Assembly: GCA_029964075.1 (NCBI GenBank)
Contig: CM057136.1
Coordinates: forward strand, 13,256,381 to 13,320,380
Direction: 5' to 3'
Source: Patiria pectinifera
Lineage: Eukaryota; Echinodermata; Asteroidea; Valvatida; Asterinidae
DNA: 64,000 bases
This document shows positions 24,257 to 44,400 of this stretch, one piece after another. A model generated the notes under the pieces. The model did not search any database. It saw only the letters and a program-made list of their open reading frames with translations, and was not told the DNA's origin. Both the position numbers and the translations under genes were made by a program. Within the stretch, counting starts at the first letter, position 1, and each line of letters opens with the position of its first letter.

Positions 24257-24665
24257 TTAACCCTATTACCTGCCCAAATCCTCTTTGCAAATTCGAGGAT
24301 TTTGCAGGATTGAGGCTACATGGCAAAAATGTGTGGCTGATTTTGGAGGATGCACTGTGTCAAGGTCTTAGGCCGGACCTTGTGTTGTTTATGCTCAGCC
24401 GTGCATACATTTAGGCCTAGATTATACTTGAAATCCTCCGCACTGCTCCAGGATGTCACTGGCTCTGCCTCAACATACTGACAGTGATTGCTGGAGGATA
24501 TTGCAGGATTGAGGCAGGGGTTACCCCTTCGAGGACCACATCCAAGAAATAACGGCAGATTTTGGAGGATTGAGGCTGTATGCTATTTTTTTTACATGGA
24601 GGCAGTTGGAGGATTTTGCAGGATTGAGGTTACATCTTAGCAAAAATGCCTAGGGAGTTAGGGTT
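24257..24665. repeat. Element with TTAACCCTA ends and GAGGATTTTG minisatellite
   Basis: It begins TTAACCCTA and ends TTAGGGTT. Inside are repeated, degenerate copies of GGAGGATTTTGCAGGATTGA. The reverse-oriented relative is at 29275-29713, inside KAT8. Confidence 0.55.
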
Positions 24666-25050
24666 GATGCGAAACTAGGCGAAAGTTAGCATGATGGCGC
24701 ATCTTAGGTGGGAGGGATTACATCAGCTGATGAAAACAGCTATTCATTTGCACACCAGTTTCCATCGGTTGCTTTGTCTTACCATTCAGCACTCCAGACT
24801 CAAAAACCATTGAGTGTCAAGAACATAGGTCTGGGAGCTAGACATGCCAATGTCAAAAATTCCTCGATGTTCACGCTCATCTTTTCCAACGCCAAGAAAC
24901 ATTGTCAATGTTATTTTTTTTGTAAAGTGGAATAATCCTCTTATGCAGACAAGCTCGGACACTTATTTTGAACTGAGCAACATGCCACACTAGCTTTTAA
25001 TACAAGCTTGCAGATTATTTACACGCTCGCCTTTTTTTTCCGTCATCGCG

Positions 25051-32354
<7,304 letters not shown>

Positions 32355-32420
32355 GTTGTTGTGGTGCAGAATCGACTCTTTGAAAACCGAACCGCATCAG
32401 ACACTCCACTTTAATCGATT

Positions 32421-32447
32421 CCATTGGTTGTAGTAGGTGGGCGGAGC
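32421..32447 (-). promoter_or_regulatory. KAT8 CCAAT box and GC box
   Basis: On the minus strand CCGCCC (about 90 bases upstream of the ATG) and AACCAATGG (about 70 bases upstream) stand together with no TATA box. This is a common arrangement for housekeeping genes and fits KAT8. The transcription start was not determined. Confidence 0.4.
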
Positions 32448-33313
32448 TACAGTTCACAGTGGCGGGGGGTCTGGGTTTTTCTTTTTCGCACAAAATTGTA
32501 TTTATTTTTTTTGTGGCCACAAAAAAAAATGTTGTTCTTGTTTTTCTCTCAAAGAATCTGAGTGCTTTGCCATCAACTAGCAGTAATTTTCCTAACCGTA
32601 TGTGGAGTGGTTTACTTTACAACCGTTTTTAGGTATTATTTCATCCTTGAAAGTTCGACACTAGTTAACGCATTCATCATATACATGTACTTCCAGTTCT
32701 ACATTCACAAATAACTTCCCCCAAACTTCAAATAAAGAACGTTTCAATAGTAATAAAAGTTAAAACCTGCAAACAGAAGTTGCAAGAAAACAAAAAGGAC
32801 ACTCAGACTGACTTGATTTTCCACTATCCAAGTTTATAGGCTGTTTGGTTTAACATTCCGTATCAAAAAAAATCCGGTTTCAAAAATGAAGTAATTTACA
32901 ATGATCGCATCATAATCACTTGATGATAGAAACGGGGCCAAAACATTGTGGGTCTGTTAGTGGCCAAAATTGGACACAGGATAATAAGAATGCTTTCTTT
33001 TTATTTTCTGAGAGAATTTAGCATTTATAAATAACCAGTGTTGTTGTTGAGTACATCACAAGTCCATAATTAATAGACAGATATAATTGTCTTCTTTTTT
33101 TTTAACCACTTCGCCCCGGAATTGTTCTTACCAGAAATTTTGATTTTTCCAAAAAGCAAAATTTTCCAGCCAACTTTTGATATACAGCCAAATGCCACAA
33201 ATGCTGATTCGCAAGAGTAATTTCGCAAGAGTAATTGTAGGATGTTTCTTGCCGAAACCTTATATATTTTAATAAGCCAAGGTGTGCACAGGAATAGGCC
33301 GAGCACAACTGCC

Positions 33314-33516
33314 AATGGACCGATCCAGTAAGCACCGCCCCATGGTATTCTGACCAATCACAGTCGTGATTTATGTCCGACATGCGTGCACAAAAGTCTG
33401 ACATGACTGCACGTGCGTATGACGCGCGCAGCAGGAAAATGCAATGTGGCATTGGAGAGGAGCACGTGTTAATTTGCCACGTGCGCAGTGGGAGGGGCTT
33501 ACTGGATCGGTCCATT
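33314..33516 (+). mobile_element. MITE with AATGGACCGATCCAG ends, copy 1
   Basis: AATGGACCGATCCAGTAAGC at the left and GCTTACTGGATCGGTCCATT at the right form perfect 20-bp inverted ends. The inverted sister copy is at 50886-51093. A fragment of the interior is at about 42360-42450. Confidence 0.8.
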
Positions 33517-33840
33517 CAAGATCAGCACACAGTCTGCCTCCGACTTCACGGACTTTGTGCGTGCGTACAAAAGGCACGAGGGATTAGTGTGTTAAACCGT
33601 CACCCGGAGGCGAATCGAGGCAAACTGGATGTCTAAACCTGTCAGCCGTGCCCGTGTATACAAACAGCCAGTGTATGTTATCATGTCCTCTGCCACGAAC
33701 TGGTTAAATACATGTACATGCATAATATAGAACTGATAGCTAAGCAATAATTTGTACATTTAGGCAAAGTTAACTCTGACGTAAGTGAAAATTATTTACT
33801 TTATACTTTTAGGTATTTATTTACTCTACAATTATACATT

Positions 33841-34214
33841 AGGCCAAAAAAAAAAGGCTCCGGTTTCTGGTATGCGCGCGCGTCGCCGTAGCCATGCGCG
33901 TCGGCAAAATGAAAAACTTTTTTTTTCAAGAAAAGATGATGTCTCAAAACCGCCAAACTCACTGGTTTGACTGGAATCCTGCTGCTGCACAATTTTAACG
34001 TGTTTTTAGATGGGGTTATGATCGAGAATAAGCTTTATGTGGCCTCTCCGGACTCCCATTTATTTGCATTAAATTTAGTCGGGCACCATTTGCAGTCATC
34101 AGCTTGGCATTTGAAGCAAAAAAGACAGGTAAAAAAAAAAAGAAAAGCCGCGTCGCCGCACCACTTTTTGGGCAAGCTCCATACCAGAAACCGGAGACTT
34201 TTTTTTTTGGCCTT
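33841..34214. mobile_element. MITE with AGGCC ends (374 bp)
   Basis: AGGCCAAAAAAAAAAGGCTC is mirrored at the other end by TTTTTTTTTTGGCCT, with CCGGTTTCTGGTATG inside mirrored by CATACCAGAAACCGG. It has the same ends and about the same size as 6949-7328. Confidence 0.7.
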
Positions 34215-34734
34215 AATAACTGTTTTTAAGAAAAAAAATATTTGGTATAATTTCAGGCAAGGTTATCATAGCTTAATAAGCTGTTTCTCCGTTAATCTAT
34301 ACTTTATTTTGTGACCCAAAAAAATTGTTTACATGAACCCCTGCGGTACGTTTTTATCACCACGAAACTTAAAGGCCCTGGAAAGAATTTGCAAACTATT
34401 TAAACTAGAACTATACTTTTTGTTGCCAGCTGCACATATTTTTGTAGAAGTATGTGAAGTGACCAGAAAATATATACTCTATTTTTTCATTATTCTTCTT
34501 GCATATTAAATAATACTATTCTCAAAAAAAATCTTAAAACAAAACCAAGACATTGCTTCAATTAAAACATATTTTTCTACTTGTATATAAAAGTGGCTCA
34601 AATACAAATTACATAATTATTATTACGCCAACATAAATACATTTTACCACATTATCAAAGATGAAAATATTTTGTTTCTTATTAACAAAGTTTGACATCG
34701 GGAAACATGTTGAAACTGCGATACATGCCGGAGA

Positions 34735-35122
34735 GCGTAATTTTTATTCCTAGGAGGGTTAGGGGCAATGTCATGAATAATTCATGTTTATCCATGAGAA
34801 CGGACGATGACATCAACAGCATTGTTGTTAGTTACTCAACTAGTTACAATACATTAAAGCATTTTAAAGAACGATTGTCGTCGAGCTACCACACAGTAGC
34901 CTAGTGGATAGCGAGATGAGCTATGGATACAAAGATCCCTGGTTCGAATCCACGTCGTCGCTGCTCATTTTCATCAGCTATTTTTCTTCTCCAAATTTAT
35001 CACTGAGATAATTCTAAATTAAGGGGAAAATAGAACGAGAACCTAAGTCTTGCAATGATTCAAAGGAAAAACTGAATTATTCATGACATTGCCCCTAACC
35101 CTCCTAGGAAAAAAAATTACGC
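34735..35122. mobile_element. Inverted-repeat element with nested tRNA-like sequence
   Basis: The arms 34735-34785 and 35073-35122 are near-perfect inverted copies containing CCTAGGAGGGTTAGGGGCAA. Weaker complementarity extends outward to about 34705 and 35185. Between the arms, 34895-34965 reads like a tRNA-derived SINE head: TAGCCTAGTGGATAGCG (A box) and GGTTCGAATCC (B box). Confidence 0.65.
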
Positions 35123-35430
35123 CGTACATGCATTCGAGTTGTGGTTTTGGTAAATGTACATGTGCATGAACATGTGTTTTCCATTTTCTTCTCTGTGAGC
35201 GTTTAAAAGATAATCTGCAAAAAATCGAGATCACACCAATATATATAAAAAAAAAAAAGTGTTGAAGTTTGCAAAGTAGACGGTGAGGTTTTTAGTTTTG
35301 ATGGTTTTGCAAAGAGTGTTATCTGCCATATCTGTTCAAAAAAAAAAAAATCTATGGAGCAATATTCAGTAAGTAAATTTACTAAAGTCCCCGATTGTTC
35401 ATTTCCTGTTTTCTTTTTACGAAAAGGTCC

Positions 35431-38400
35431 TCATATTTTGACAAAGAAATTGATTCGGTACATATAGTAGGCAAGAGCCGACCATATGGATGCGCACAGT
35501 AGACTCATGGCCAGTAACTCGGCGTGCGTGCCGTACACAGGATCCCAGCTGAACGGGAAATAATCCATCAGAACCTCGTGGCCACAGTACAGAGTGATGG
35601 GGTTCATTCCTGCCAAGAGAAAAGGCACAAATATTCTTTTAAAACCTCTCAGTGTTCGAAACTTTGATTCTATCTTCTATCTTCTATCAAATTAACCACA
35701 AAGGGTAATTGACTGGGTGCATTGTAATCATTTTTGAGTTGAACAAAGAAATTGACTGGAGCGGGGTTTGAACCTGCGACCTCCGGATTGCCGTTCCAGT
35801 GCTCTACCAACTGAGCTATCCAGCCCTAATGATGGTGGTCATGGCCGTCGATCTTTAAAAAGTGGGTCGGGGGACATCCTCCCCCCCTCCCCACTTTTTA
35901 AAGTGGTGATATCATATCATTTGTCCCCCCTCCCACTTTTTTTGTCCCCGAATAAATCTTGTAGCCTACATTTGATTCTATAGCTCAGAATAGCTGATTC
36001 AATGATCCAAACTCAAAAACGATGTTTAAATGATGATTTGTTGGTCAAAAAAATTGGTTAAAGGTAAATGGGGGGGGGGGGGGACGAACCTGTGTTCACA
36101 GGAACGGAGTGCCCATCTCTCATTCATTTGCGATTGGGCCAGACTCATATGCTGCTGTGGGGGGGGATCGCCACACCTCCTCCACAGCGAGTCTGTTACC
36201 TTCCCAGCATGAAATAATGCCGGTACCCATTTAACACCTGGGTTGAGAGGAGTAATTGAGGTAAAGCGCCTTACTCAAGGGCACAACACGCATGGCCACG
36301 GTGGGGCTAGAACCCACAACCTCTCGATCAAGAATCCTGTGCTCCACCGCTAGACCACACGTGCCCACGCAAAGTTGGTTAAAGTGGTCAGCAATTGCCT
36401 CAGATCGCACCACAGAGCGTCTAGAACCCAAAATTTTCTGATCTGTCTAAAGCACCACTTACCAGCAAAGAAGAACGGGACACCAGACCACCACTGTTTC
36501 ATATCGACCATGATATAGCAGAAGGTTAACAGTAGGAAGGACGTGCCAGCCATTGCTAGGACGAAAGACAGCGACCTGCCAACAGTGAGAACAAATCAGG
36601 TCAGCTGTATGATTCCACGTTGTGGGAATACTCATTCACTTTGTCCAGAAGCAGCTTGCATTTGTCCCGGACATGTTTGGGAGTCAGGTTGGCGTAGCGG
36701 TACTTTCCTCGCCTTCCACCGCTGTGACCTGGGTTCGAATCCCGCCTGGGCCAATATGTGGATTGGGTTTTCAGTCCCTACCTGATTCTGTGGGTTTTCC
36801 CCAGAATATTCTTCTGGGGTTTTCCTCCCACCTCTAAAACTGTAATTTCTTCTCATTGTCTCCTCTCTACAGGTTTCTTCAGGCTTGCCAGCTACAGTGT
36901 TTAGGGTGCTTTTGAGGAATCCATTTTTCGTACACTTTAGCATGCTGATCCCTTCAAGAATATGGTAAAAAAAACAACCAGTATGACACTGCATTTATTT
37001 CAGCAATGGACTAGTTTAGACTCACCACAGATTTTTGCTGATTGGGATCCAACCTTCTTCTTGGGAAACCTCACACAGGAGGAGTGCGGGACCACCCTAG
37101 GGGACAAGATAGAGAGAGACAATATTAACCGCTAACAAACACTTATCATTAACCACAAACACGAAAGCCATCCCTTAACCCCTTAAGGACGGGGTGTAAT
37201 GGGGACATTCCTCCACACATACAGCAAGTGGCCCGCATGACTGCACAGCCTTTGTGTGGTAGCGGGACTGCACAAAAGCAGCAGCTGTGGAACTACCCAC
37301 TAGCTGTGTGCCACAGCATAACACAGCTGGCAACTGCATTCCAATGAGGATTAGCGGCCGTGGCCATGACCGCTTCCCGGGCCCATGGGGTTAAAACAAT
37401 AGAACAAAATAAGACAATTCTAACTTTATGAGTGCCAAGACGGAAGATCAAACTGCGTCAGCTTGAGTCTGAGTCTAACGTGCTATCAATTAGGCCACAC
37501 GGTCACTTGGGTTTGAATAATAATTTAATATCTTATATGGTAGAGGCCGCCATACGAGGGCGCTGTCCGACGTGCCGGCTTAAGAAAGAAAAAATGCGGG
37601 ACCGGTTCATGGTTATAATACAAACACTTCGTTTTTCAGTTTTTAACATCAGTTTTGAACATAACATTTGAGGTTCTAAGATGTTTGATGTTAATGTATG
37701 TACCTTATAGCACTCTTTGGCCATAACCGCTTCCCGGGCCCATGGGGTTAATAGAGATACCGGACACGACCTGCCCACCGTCTACGACGACCTGGTGGCT
37801 TGAGATCGCCCAAAAGTTGGTCACATGACCGGAGTGGTTTAATTCACTACACTGAATGAAGATGTCGCGATGACATCAAAAGCTACTTCGCTGCAATATT
37901 TCTGATTCCAAAAAGGTATCTAAATATTTCTTATCAACGTGATGGAATCCAACATCAGCGTACATGCTGCTACTTATCACGCTATTTTGTATTTTGTTCA
38001 CAGCGACTTTGAAATCTAGCCTCGGGAGATGTCAGCTCAACTTACCGTGATGAGAGTCCAGATGAGAAGTCGTTTGATCCTGCTGCCGTGATACTGATGA
38101 AGGAGCAAGATCTTCCCAGCCTAGAAGTACAAAACAAATAAAAAATATAAAAAATAAAACTCATGATACTCATCAGCAAACAAAATAAAAAACAAAAATA
38201 CCTTTATGATTTAAGACAAATGAGTACCACCTTCGAAGTAGTCTTTTCAGCTTTTTCATGCGACGTAAATTAATTTCAAATTTTCAAATAAACCACGCAG
38301 GGAAACCGGCTAGTGGTAATATCATAATTGTAATACATGTAGTTGAAAAAAAGAAATTGACTGGAGCGGGGCTTGAACCAGCGACATTGGGATTGCCGTT

Positions 38401-41400
38401 CCGGTGCTCTACCGACTGAGCTCTTTGTTGGGGGTTCCCCATCTTGTCAATGTCTTTGTTCAAGGGCCGCTAGTCAGAAGCCATTAACCGTTAATGTCAT
38501 GTAGCCAGGGATCATACCAAAAGTCACGTTGCTAGCAACATAGGAAATGATGCAAACCTGGGAATAGCAAACGGGGACCACTCAGAGACGATACGGGATA
38601 AAAATTCAATTTCAACAGTAAAATGGTTTTACTTTTATGAGCACAATGCAAACACACCTGAAGTCCAAGAAACGTGATGAAGATGGACGGTATGGAGCCC
38701 AGAATGCCCTCGGGGTCATAGTTCAGCGTGGTGTGATACACCTTCATGCAGGTCGGGTGAGAGTACAGGTGTTTCTCCCCCAGGATCCACCTGTCTATGT
38801 AGCCCGTGGCGCCCCCGGTGCAGTTCTCCACGTTTCTGGGTTGGTGCATCACGAGCGGGCCTCCGGGACCCAAGTAGCCACTGATGACAAGAATAAAAAA
38901 AAAATTAGATTTCATTTGAAATTTTGCATCTCTAATCTCTTAGGTTTTTACACAACTACATTCTCTTGCTCCAGTTTACGGACGAATCCGGGCCTGTGAA
39001 CACTGTCCAGGCACGTGGCCCCCTTCAATGGAGGAACCAGTGCGCAAGGTATTGTACATGTACAAAACAACTGACCCGTGCCGGATTGTCTTCACAATAG
39101 CTAGCACAATGCTTTCGCCATTGAAGGGGGCCTTCGTGATAGAATTGACGACATGCTCTGATTGGCCTATACTAGAACTGTGGTGAAGTGTGTCATCAAA
39201 ATGCACTCGTTTTTATCATGTGTCCCGAGCCCAATAATCGCAGATCTGACAACCATAAGCGAAGAATCCCTTCTAACTTTAGCGGAAAATTCTGCACCAA
39301 CTCTAGCGTATTTTTAAGGAATATTGGCTAATAAATACGAACACACAACTAGGGATTCTCGGCTTACTGGGAACAGCAGAACGTTGCTATCAGCTCCGTT
39401 CACAAGTGCCCCCTCACCGGCAAAGGAAGTACAGTTGGGGGGGACCGACCCACGCCATGTTGTCTGACTGCAATTTTGCCACGACGCGCGGCCGTACCAC
39501 TGTGTGTACATAGTACAAATCCCCTGGTGTACGTGCGTCACACACAAGGAACGATGCGCGTCAACCAGCTAAATGTCCCGTCCATGGGACGTCGTTGTTA
39601 GGTAAAAGGGCGCCCTCTTTTGTTAGCCCACGGAGCTCATAACATACGTTTGCACCACACCAAAAACACTTTACAGTTTTTTTTTTTTTTCAGTGCTTAC
39701 GTTGGACATCCCGGTACTGGCAAGAAGAAGACGAGGCATACATAAACAACCATCAGTCCTATGATGACCAGCCACTCGTGCCAATAGTCCACCAGGTCCC
39801 GAAACATGAGGTGGTATTTGTTCTACAACAGTAGTACAACGAAGATAGAAAAATTAATTATGTATTTTTGCCGAGAAAATCCATCTAGGAAAATGTAAAA
39901 AGCAACCGGGAACTTTGGCAACATAATGTCGGAAGTAACAAGATCAACAGGTTATTTTTTTTTTAAGGAAATCTGCAAACCTTAAAAGAGGTCAGGCAAC
40001 AAGGCATTAAGAACAATTCATATTTAATGATGTGACGTTTACACGTTAAACAACAAATTTTCTAAATCATTTACGAATTTCCAAAACGTTTACATGAAAC
40101 CTCAATAGTAAGAAAAAGCCATACATTCACGCAATCTTTCTTTGAGTTAAACACACGTAGCACAAATAATTAATGATGTTTTCAAACCTTACAAGCACCT
40201 AATGCTTGATTATACATTCGGGGGAACGCTGGTCGGCCGACTAGCATTGGGAATTGATACAAAAATACCACTTTTCTTGAAAATGTCAGCACACCAGATG
40301 CCATGATTTTAAAGGATGCTTTAGACTGTTATTCACTTATAGTCCAGTAAGGTACTTCATAATAATTTGGTAGTTTTGTTTGTTGATGTTTGCAAATGTT
40401 CCCTTTAAGAATGACCTCAAACAATTATTTATTTCTTGGGTAGGTAGTTTGCTATTCATAATCACTCTTGGAGGACGACTGCATTAAGGAGTGCATCAGA
40501 ATTATAAAATCCTAGATGTCAGATGCAACAGGGACAGGTAAAAAAAAAGTTGAACCCCAATTTATAGAATGACCTATATACTTTATGATAAATCAGTTCG
40601 TGGTGTAGAAATGGGGGAAAAAAAGGGAGCTTTCACTGACTGATATGCGGTAATCCTCGATCTTGGGCTTGGCCGAGGTCAGATGAAGGCTTGCCACGAC
40701 CAGGTAGGAGATAGCGAACCTCTGGAGGACCCCAGGAACCCGGAACGTGCTCAGGTCCATTCCTCCTAAGATCCAGACGACAACAAATAAGAACCATGCA
40801 CCAATGAGCAAGACAAATCAGATTTCCGATGCAAAAGTTATGAATATACAAAGATTGAAATTAACAACAAATTTATAGTCCTTACGAAATTCCATGACTT
40901 TTCCAAACTTTTGTCGTTTTTTTTTTACAAATTTCCACGACTTCTCCAGACCTGGAAGTTGAAAGTAAATGTCCATGATTTTTCGAGGATTTTTTTTCTG
41001 GGCTTGGGGAACCCATGAGCAGATTCGGCGATTCATTCTGCAAAAACAAGACTACGTCTTGACCTCGAGATTCTGACCATTCTACATGTAGTATTACAAA
41101 AACTTGGTATCCAAATTGACCAATCAACAGCTTAGAGCAAGTCCGGGCAAGGACCATTAGTCGACTAGTGGTTGATTTGTGACGTAACTTAACGTCTGCG
41201 CACTGGTAGCCATGTGCGAACGTCTCTAGTCAAACGCTGGTCACAATGTCATCCCAAACTTCTGGATCCTGGCTCCTGCTGTACGTTTTGAATGCATGCG
41301 GCTATTGGTAACCAGCGGTGCAACCAGGCCCAGTAGGCTTGTTCCAAATAGTTCACTAGCGTAGTCCGCCGTCGTCGACTAGACAGAGTTCGGGCTAACT

Positions 41401-44400
41401 TTAGTCGAACTATGGTTAACCAATGGACAACAATAGTTCTTGTGCGAACTTGCCCTTAGCTGACTCACCATCGAGCATGATACCCAAGCCGAATAGAATG
41501 ATGGTCCGTCTGATGATCTTCTTGACTATAGTCCACCGTGACACGTTGTGCCTGACCATACTACTGTAGGACAGCGACATGGAAGTGCCCATGATGAACA
41601 CAAACCTGGGAAAAGAAATAAAAAAAAAAACCAAGTGAATAATCCGTCAAATTTGCAGTTACTTATCCTCTAACTTTCAGGAAAATTGGACAGACGTTGT
41701 CTGTAGAGACTGCACGATGTTTCGTGAATCGTGGCCAGATTTTTATTAATCAGGTAGGTAGCTTTCAAAACAAGCCTGGTTTTCAATTCAGGAAACACAA
41801 CTTTTCAGGAAATGTAACAAGCGTCGCCGTGTGGCTCTAAAAACGGAGGAAGTCCAGTATTTCCGGAAAGATTTATGGAGCTAGGTTGTGAGTTCATAAA
41901 GAAATGAACTACTCACCAAGGGAAGACCAAATCTGCAACCGTCAAACCTGAAAGATGTCCAAATGAAGTCATGAAAATTGTGACCCTTCTGAGCTAAAAT
42001 GAACAATAAAAACTGGCTATCATGCCACCAGTCATAAAAATTAATAACCATCAGCAGAGAAAGCAAGCAAATGTAACAATTGAAAATTATTCGAGTTCAC
42101 CATAAACCATGCTGCTTACACCCTGTGGTAAGGTGGTTCACTCAAACCTTGCTAGGAGTGCAAATCTATATTTTCTTGAATTTGTTTTTTGAACAAAAAT
42201 CGTACCGTTCCAGCGTGCGTGTTTGAAGAACCAATAGCCACCTCCGCCGTGATTGACAAAGATCATGATGACTATTGAGATCCTGAGTGAAAAAAAAATA
42301 GAAGTAGACTTTTGTAAATACGCACAAAAGATCCATCAGCTTCTCAAATAGACTGATTCATTTAGTCCCGCCCCAAAATGTTCGGACCAATCACAGCCGT
42401 GAATAATGTCCGACATGTGTACACAAAAAGCCTGATGTGTGTTCGCATGCTTAGGGTCCCGAAAAGTTTTTAGAATAAATCTTGGGGTCTTTCAACATTA
42501 CAAATTATCTCGAGAAAAATCCCCAAATCTTGAACTTGACCCATGATGACCTTTGACCCCAGTTTGGTCATGTGACATGTTGGGGTTGGGCTACTGATAC
42601 TTTTCACAAAGTTGGGTTGAAATTGGTCACAGTATGTGGGAGCAATAGACAATGTCAACGTTTGCTACTAACAAACGGACTAACGGAGAGACGTGATGAT
42701 TTATTGAGCTGCTACACCCAGCTAAAAAGCAGTGAAATCAGCCGATCCGAGGAAAAGTTGCGTGCCTGAGAGACGCACTTTTCATTTTGAAACAACAAAC
42801 TTTTTGGAAGTCAGAGTAGGAACTCACCCTCTGAATGTATCCAGGGATTTGAGTCTGCGCGGTTTGGTCGGGTCCTTGCTGAAGCTGGCGTTGTTTGTGA
42901 CTGGCAGCCGTGAGGGCGGTGAGCCTAGATCCTAGGGGAGGCCAGGGGGAGATTAGAATGGAAGGGTAGTGAGAAGTTATCATTCCGTCTCAAACCGGCT
43001 GTTATGGTAGACTTCCTAACCTTCGGTTGTAACGTAAAAACTGAAATTTTTGAAGTGGGTTTTCTATTGATTGTGTATATAAGAAAACATGATTCAGAGG
43101 CAGGGAGTGCAAATACAGCATTAAGTGTGATATCTGTGGCAGAGCCAATTAATCTTGATATCTATTGAATGATTCACAGAAATGATCCCAAACTCCTAGT
43201 CTGTAATCTCCTTGATCATTTATCTGAAACGATGGATGTATACATTCTCAGGTGTATTCACTGATCTCTTAAAGGGAATATACATCATTTGCTTTTGCTG
43301 TAATTTTCAGAAATGGATGGAATTGGGGGGTTGGAAATATATAGCAAATATAGTTACACTGACTTTTTTGAGGTTTTGGGTTCGAAAATGCTATAAAAAC
43401 CAAGAAAAAGGATCATTTTCCTGTAGTTTGGTTCCCTGACTCCATATAAGAAGAAACAGAGCAGTTTACATACATTGGGGAATTGTAAGGTCAGGGAACC
43501 AGTCTAGCTGGCTCGTACCCGTTCATAGGTTTGTAATCGATTGCAAACAAGTGCGATGGTCAATTGGGGCCAGTATTTGAAAAAAGCCAGTTTTTTCCAA
43601 CGCTGATCGGCTGATCAGCGTTGGAAATTGATACAAAAATACCACTTTTCTCGAAAATGACAGTATACCAGGTGCCATGATTTTACAGGATGCTTTACAC
43701 TGTCATTCACTTACAGTCCAGCAAGGTATTTCAAAATGATTTGGTAGTTTTATTTTTTGATGTTTGCAAATGTTGTATTTTCCCTTTAAAGCTCTGTCAC
43801 GGACATTTACATAACGCTCAAATTGCTCTGGAATAGTAACGACCACAATTGCAAAATGCTTTGTCTGCTTGAGCTAATACTTCGCATATTTACTGAGCAT
43901 GAATGTCTTTTTACGTAATAGATCATTGCATTCTCGATATCAGCGGGGGAGGGGGAAGAATAAATAACAGCATAAGAAATTTGTTTTAGGACAACTCTGA
44001 ATAAATTAACTGATGACTCACACTGTTGACCACTCTCTCGGTGACGCACCAGTTGAACACACTATTGAAAACGCCATTCCTGAAAAGAAACAACAATAAC
44101 AGAAAACAATCGAATGAAATCGTATAACTAATCACCAGAACACAGTTCAACACTTAAACTATACAACGCATAAATAAATCAATGCAAATCGTGTGGAACT
44201 GTTACGGTGTTCGGCCCACATGCCGTGGTACAAGGGTTCGAACCCTAATGGGGAACATGGTGTTTTGTGTTCTTGGGCAAGACACTTTACTACAATTGCC
44301 TCTCTCCACCCAGGAGTATAAATGGGTACCTGTGAGGGTAGAGACCAGAATGCGCTGATTTCGAGCTGCTGCAAAAAACCTGGGGTAATAACAGGGGTAA

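Larger units (their letters stand above)
22780..25050. other. Convergent spacer between CYP4 and KAT8
   Basis: The two genes end toward each other here. The region contains the MITE 22824-23073, about 1 kb of very AT-rich DNA with no exon (23080-24080), and the GAGGATTTTGCAGG repeat element at 24257-24665. The open frames at 24082-24414 and 24708-24935 lie mostly in repeat sequence and match no domain I know. Confidence 0.5.
32355..35430. other. Spacer between KAT8 and HGSNAT
   Basis: It contains the KAT8 promoter side (32355-32450), AT-rich DNA, then three inverted-repeat elements (33314-33516, 33841-34214, 34735-35122). The region next to the HGSNAT stop (35123-35430) is low-complexity A/T sequence, presumably the 3' UTR. 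No other coding exon is supported. Confidence 0.5.

Noticed and set aside
24082-24414. A 110-codon open frame between CYP4 and KAT8
   Set aside because: Its second half is the GAGGATTTTG repeat, and there are no recognisable motifs.
33102-33577. Overlapping minus-strand frames of 68-137 codons
   Set aside because: They run through the AATGGACCG-type MITE and are repeated at 50886-51093.
35739-35828. Functional tRNA gene
   Set aside because: The anticodon loop has C instead of T at position 33, the T stem has a mismatch and the downstream tail is repeated elsewhere, which fits a SINE.
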